From: Lysinibacillus piscis
GTDB taxonomy: Bacteria; Bacillota; Bacilli; Bacillales_A; Planococcaceae
Assembly (NCBI RefSeq): GCF_026012395.1
Contig: NZ_BRZA01000002.1
Coordinates: 1,116,001 to 1,180,000 of the forward strand
Direction of reading: 5' to 3'
DNA: 64,000 bases
The notes below the pieces were generated by a model, which did no database searches, had not been told where the DNA came from, and was given only the letters and a program-made list of their open reading frames with translations. Below are positions 62,256-64,000 of the stretch, one piece after another. Each line of letters starts with the position of its first letter. Position 1 is the first letter of the stretch. A program made the translations under genes and the position numbers.

Positions 62256-64000
62256 TTAATATTTGAATTGATGGACTAATTGTTTAAGCTCATCTGCCAT
62301 ATGGGTAAGTGCATGTGCAGATGCATTAATCTCTTCCATTGAGGCAAGCTGTTCTTCTGTCGAAGCTGCTACTTCTTCAGAGGCAGTGGCATTTCCTCTT
62401 GCCGATGTCGCTAAACCTTCTGTTACCATTGCCACTTCCTCTACACTTGCTGACATTTGCTCAGAGGCAGAAGATACCTCCTCCATCTTCGGTGCAATAT
62501 CATGCATACTTGCCATAATCACTTGGAATTTTTCAATCGCTTCATCCGATACACGTAGGCCATGCTGCACATCTGTCGATACTTTCGACATAATCGTGAC
62601 GGATTGCTCAGTTTCCTCTTGAATTCCATGAATTAGCTCAAAGATTTGCTGTGCGGATGCCTGCGATTGCTCGGCTAATTTTCGTACCTCGTCTGCTACT
62701 ACGGCAAAGCCTTTACCTTGTTCTCCTGCTCTTGCCGCTTCAATCGCCGCATTTAATGCTAGTAAGTTCGTTTGATTAGCAATATTTGTAATAACATCTA
62801 AAATAGACGTAATTTGCTGTGAACGTTCATACAATGATTGAATTTTCGCATTGGAGTCGGACACAGATCGATAAATCGATTGCATTTGATCTTTCGTATT
62901 TTGAATAACTTGTCCACCTGCATTGGCTTGCTCTGTTGCTCCCTGTGACAAGTCCGTGACAACAGAGGCTATTTCAGCAATATGGCGAATAGCCGTTGAC
63001 AGCTCATGTAAAGCTTCTGCATTTCTTGTGGCATTTGTCGTTTGCGATTCTGCACTCATCGCTACATCTTGAATTGAAGTGGCTACTCGCTCTGTTGCTG
63101 TTGTCGTTTGTGTCGCATTTGCTGTTAGCTCCTCTGCCGATGAAGCTACTTCCTCTGCATTAAATTCAATCTGTTGAATAATCGTACGCAAACTATCCTG
63201 CATATCATTAAAGGCTTGGCTAAGCTGACCGATTTCATCATTGGACGTTACCTGTACAGATTCTGTCAAATCTCCCTGACTAATCGTTAGAGCGCTATTT
63301 TTTAAACGATTAATCGGTTTAAAGAGTGCCTTCATGACGAAATAAACAATCATCGCACTCAGCACAATGGCGCTAATTAATACAATAGCTGTCTGTTGCA
63401 AAATCGGCCATGTCGCTTGGTCAATTTCATCCACAAAAATAGTGCCTGTAATTTTCCAATTTGTTTGTTCATTGGTTGTGAAAAATATATAATATTTTTT
63501 ATTGTTTTGGGTATAGTTGTATGTACCAGCATCTTGTGTGTACACTTTTTCTAAAAATGACTCACTTACCTCCTTCCCCGCTTCAAATGTAGGATGTGAA
63601 ATAGCTACTTTACTATCGTCATAAATGGAGGAATACCCATCCTCACCAATTTTAATTGTTGCGGCTGTTTGTTGAAGATTATTTAACTTAATATCTAGCC
63701 CAATAACGCCTGAGCCATCCTTCACCTGCTGTGCCATTGTAATGACCATTTCACCAGTCGCTTCATCTAAATATGGCTTGGAGATAAATGGCTTGCCTTT
63801 TAATGCTACAGCCCCTTTATACCAATCTCGTTCTAACGGATTATAGCTCGCATCACTTAATATAGGAAATTGTAAAAATTGACCCTCTGTTGTGCCAAAA
63901 TACGCACCAATCACATCAGGGTGCATATGAAGATACTGCTCAAAGTTGGCTGTGATGGCCTCCGCATTTTCTTGATAAGCCTCTTTTTTCAAAGTCTCAC
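62256..64000 (-). CDS. Methyl-accepting chemotaxis protein (dCache), 5' end beyond window
   Basis: At least 578 residues of a chemoreceptor closely similar to 59924-61885. The sensor part has [31 protein letters not shown] and [13 protein letters not shown] membrane helix, HAMP ([14 protein letters not shown]) and the signalling rod, with tip [20 protein letters not shown], follow. The frame is open to base 64000: codons upstream of the TTG at 63992 continue without a stop, so the first helix and part of the sensor lie outside the window. The signalling part is almost identical to its paralogue and the sensor part has diverged, the pattern expected after tandem duplication with a change of ligand. 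Confidence 0.92.
   Translation of the reverse strand, partial: ETLKKEAYQENAEAITANFEQYLHMHPDVIGAYFGTTEGQFLQFPILSDASYNPLERDWYKGAVALKGKPFISKPYLDEATGEMVITMAQQVKDGSGVIGLDIKLNNLQQTAATIKIGEDGYSSIYDDSKVAISHPTFEAGKEVSESFLEKVYTQDAGTYNYTQNNKKYYIFFTTNEQTNWKITGTIFVDEIDQATWPILQQTAIVLISAIVLSAMIVYFVMKALFKPINRLKNSALTISQGDLTESVQVTSNDEIGQLSQAFNDMQDSLRTIIQQIEFNAEEVASSAEELTANATQTTTATERVATSIQDVAMSAESQTTNATRNAEALHELSTAIRHIAEIASVVTDLSQGATEQANAGGQVIQNTKDQMQSIYRSVSDSNAKIQSLYERSQQITSILDVITNIANQTNLLALNAAIEAARAGEQGKGFAVVADEVRKLAEQSQASAQQIFELIHGIQEETEQSVTIMSKVSTDVQHGLRVSDEAIEKFQVIMASMHDIAPKMEEVSSASEQMSASVEEVAMVTEGLATSARGNATASEEVAASTEEQLASMEEINASAHALTHMADELKQLVHQFKY

Overview
The window looks like chromosomal DNA of a low-GC, motile, spore-forming Bacillales bacterium, most like Lysinibacillus or a close Planococcaceae relative. 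The reasons are the AT-rich sequence, strong GGAGG ribosome-binding sites, common TTG and GTG starts, an anaerobic cobalamin operon in the Bacillus megaterium gene order, an SLH-anchored surface protein, a YheC/YheD-type (endospore) ATP-grasp domain, and flagellin and chemoreceptor genes. The genus is an inference from gene content; no 16S or tRNA gene is present.

Layout. (1) 1-7.8 kb, minus strand: cobalamin corrin-ring operon cbiW-cbiH60-cbiX-cbiJ-cbiC-cbiD-cbiET-cbiL-cbiF, tightly packed and continuing past the left edge. (2) 7.8-8.5 kb: a divergent control region with two cobalamin riboswitches, one per strand, each followed by an intrinsic terminator. (3) 8.5-11.2 kb, plus strand: cobalt ECF importer cbiMNQO. 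Regions 1-3 form one B12 regulon of cobalt uptake plus ring synthesis. (4) 11.3-15 kb: a chemoreceptor and a flagellin with a cysteine cluster. (5) 15.3-18.8 kb: palindromic repeats, a Cys-His-Asp protein, a UPF0126/TRIC membrane protein behind a structured leader, and a GNAT protein. (6) 18.8-26.4 kb: a 1603-residue RCC1/Ig/SLH surface protein divergent from a MalT/LuxR-type regulator, with a long inverted repeat between them. (7) 26.4-31.3 kb: a decayed copy of region 5 (GNAT remnants, repeat, UPF0126 remnant, second copy of the leader), a HepT-like gene with a deleted catalytic motif, and an intact two-component system. (8) 31.3-36.5 kb: alpha/beta hydrolase, DNA polymerase IV, aminotransferase, bioB with a BirA operator, and a response regulator. 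(9) 36.5-43.8 kb: a giant pseudokinase/ATPase/histidine kinase, a small TA-flanked MITE-like element, an AraC regulator and an EamA exporter. (10) 43.9-49 kb: NlpC/P60 protein, a small zinc-ribbon protein, GNAT, an unknown, and an ECF sigma/anti-sigma pair. (11) 49-57.1 kb: a peptide-ligase cluster with two MurF-like ligases in tandem, a divergent ATP-grasp ligase, and a YheC/D-type ATP-grasp fused to a third Mur ligase. (12) 57.2-64 kb: PAS-GGDEF-EAL protein, a glucosaminidase-LysM protein with an in-frame stop just after its best start, and two paralogous chemoreceptors, the last cut by the right edge.

The best candidates for something not yet described are the ATP-grasp/Mur-ligase cluster, whose parts resemble a dispersed cyanophycin-synthetase-like peptide assembly machine, and the structured leader found twice upstream of UPF0126 sequences. 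The decayed duplicate locus, the HepT motif deletion, the pseudokinase sensor and the MITE-like element also deserve checking. All function calls rest on reading motifs and gene order; no database search was run.
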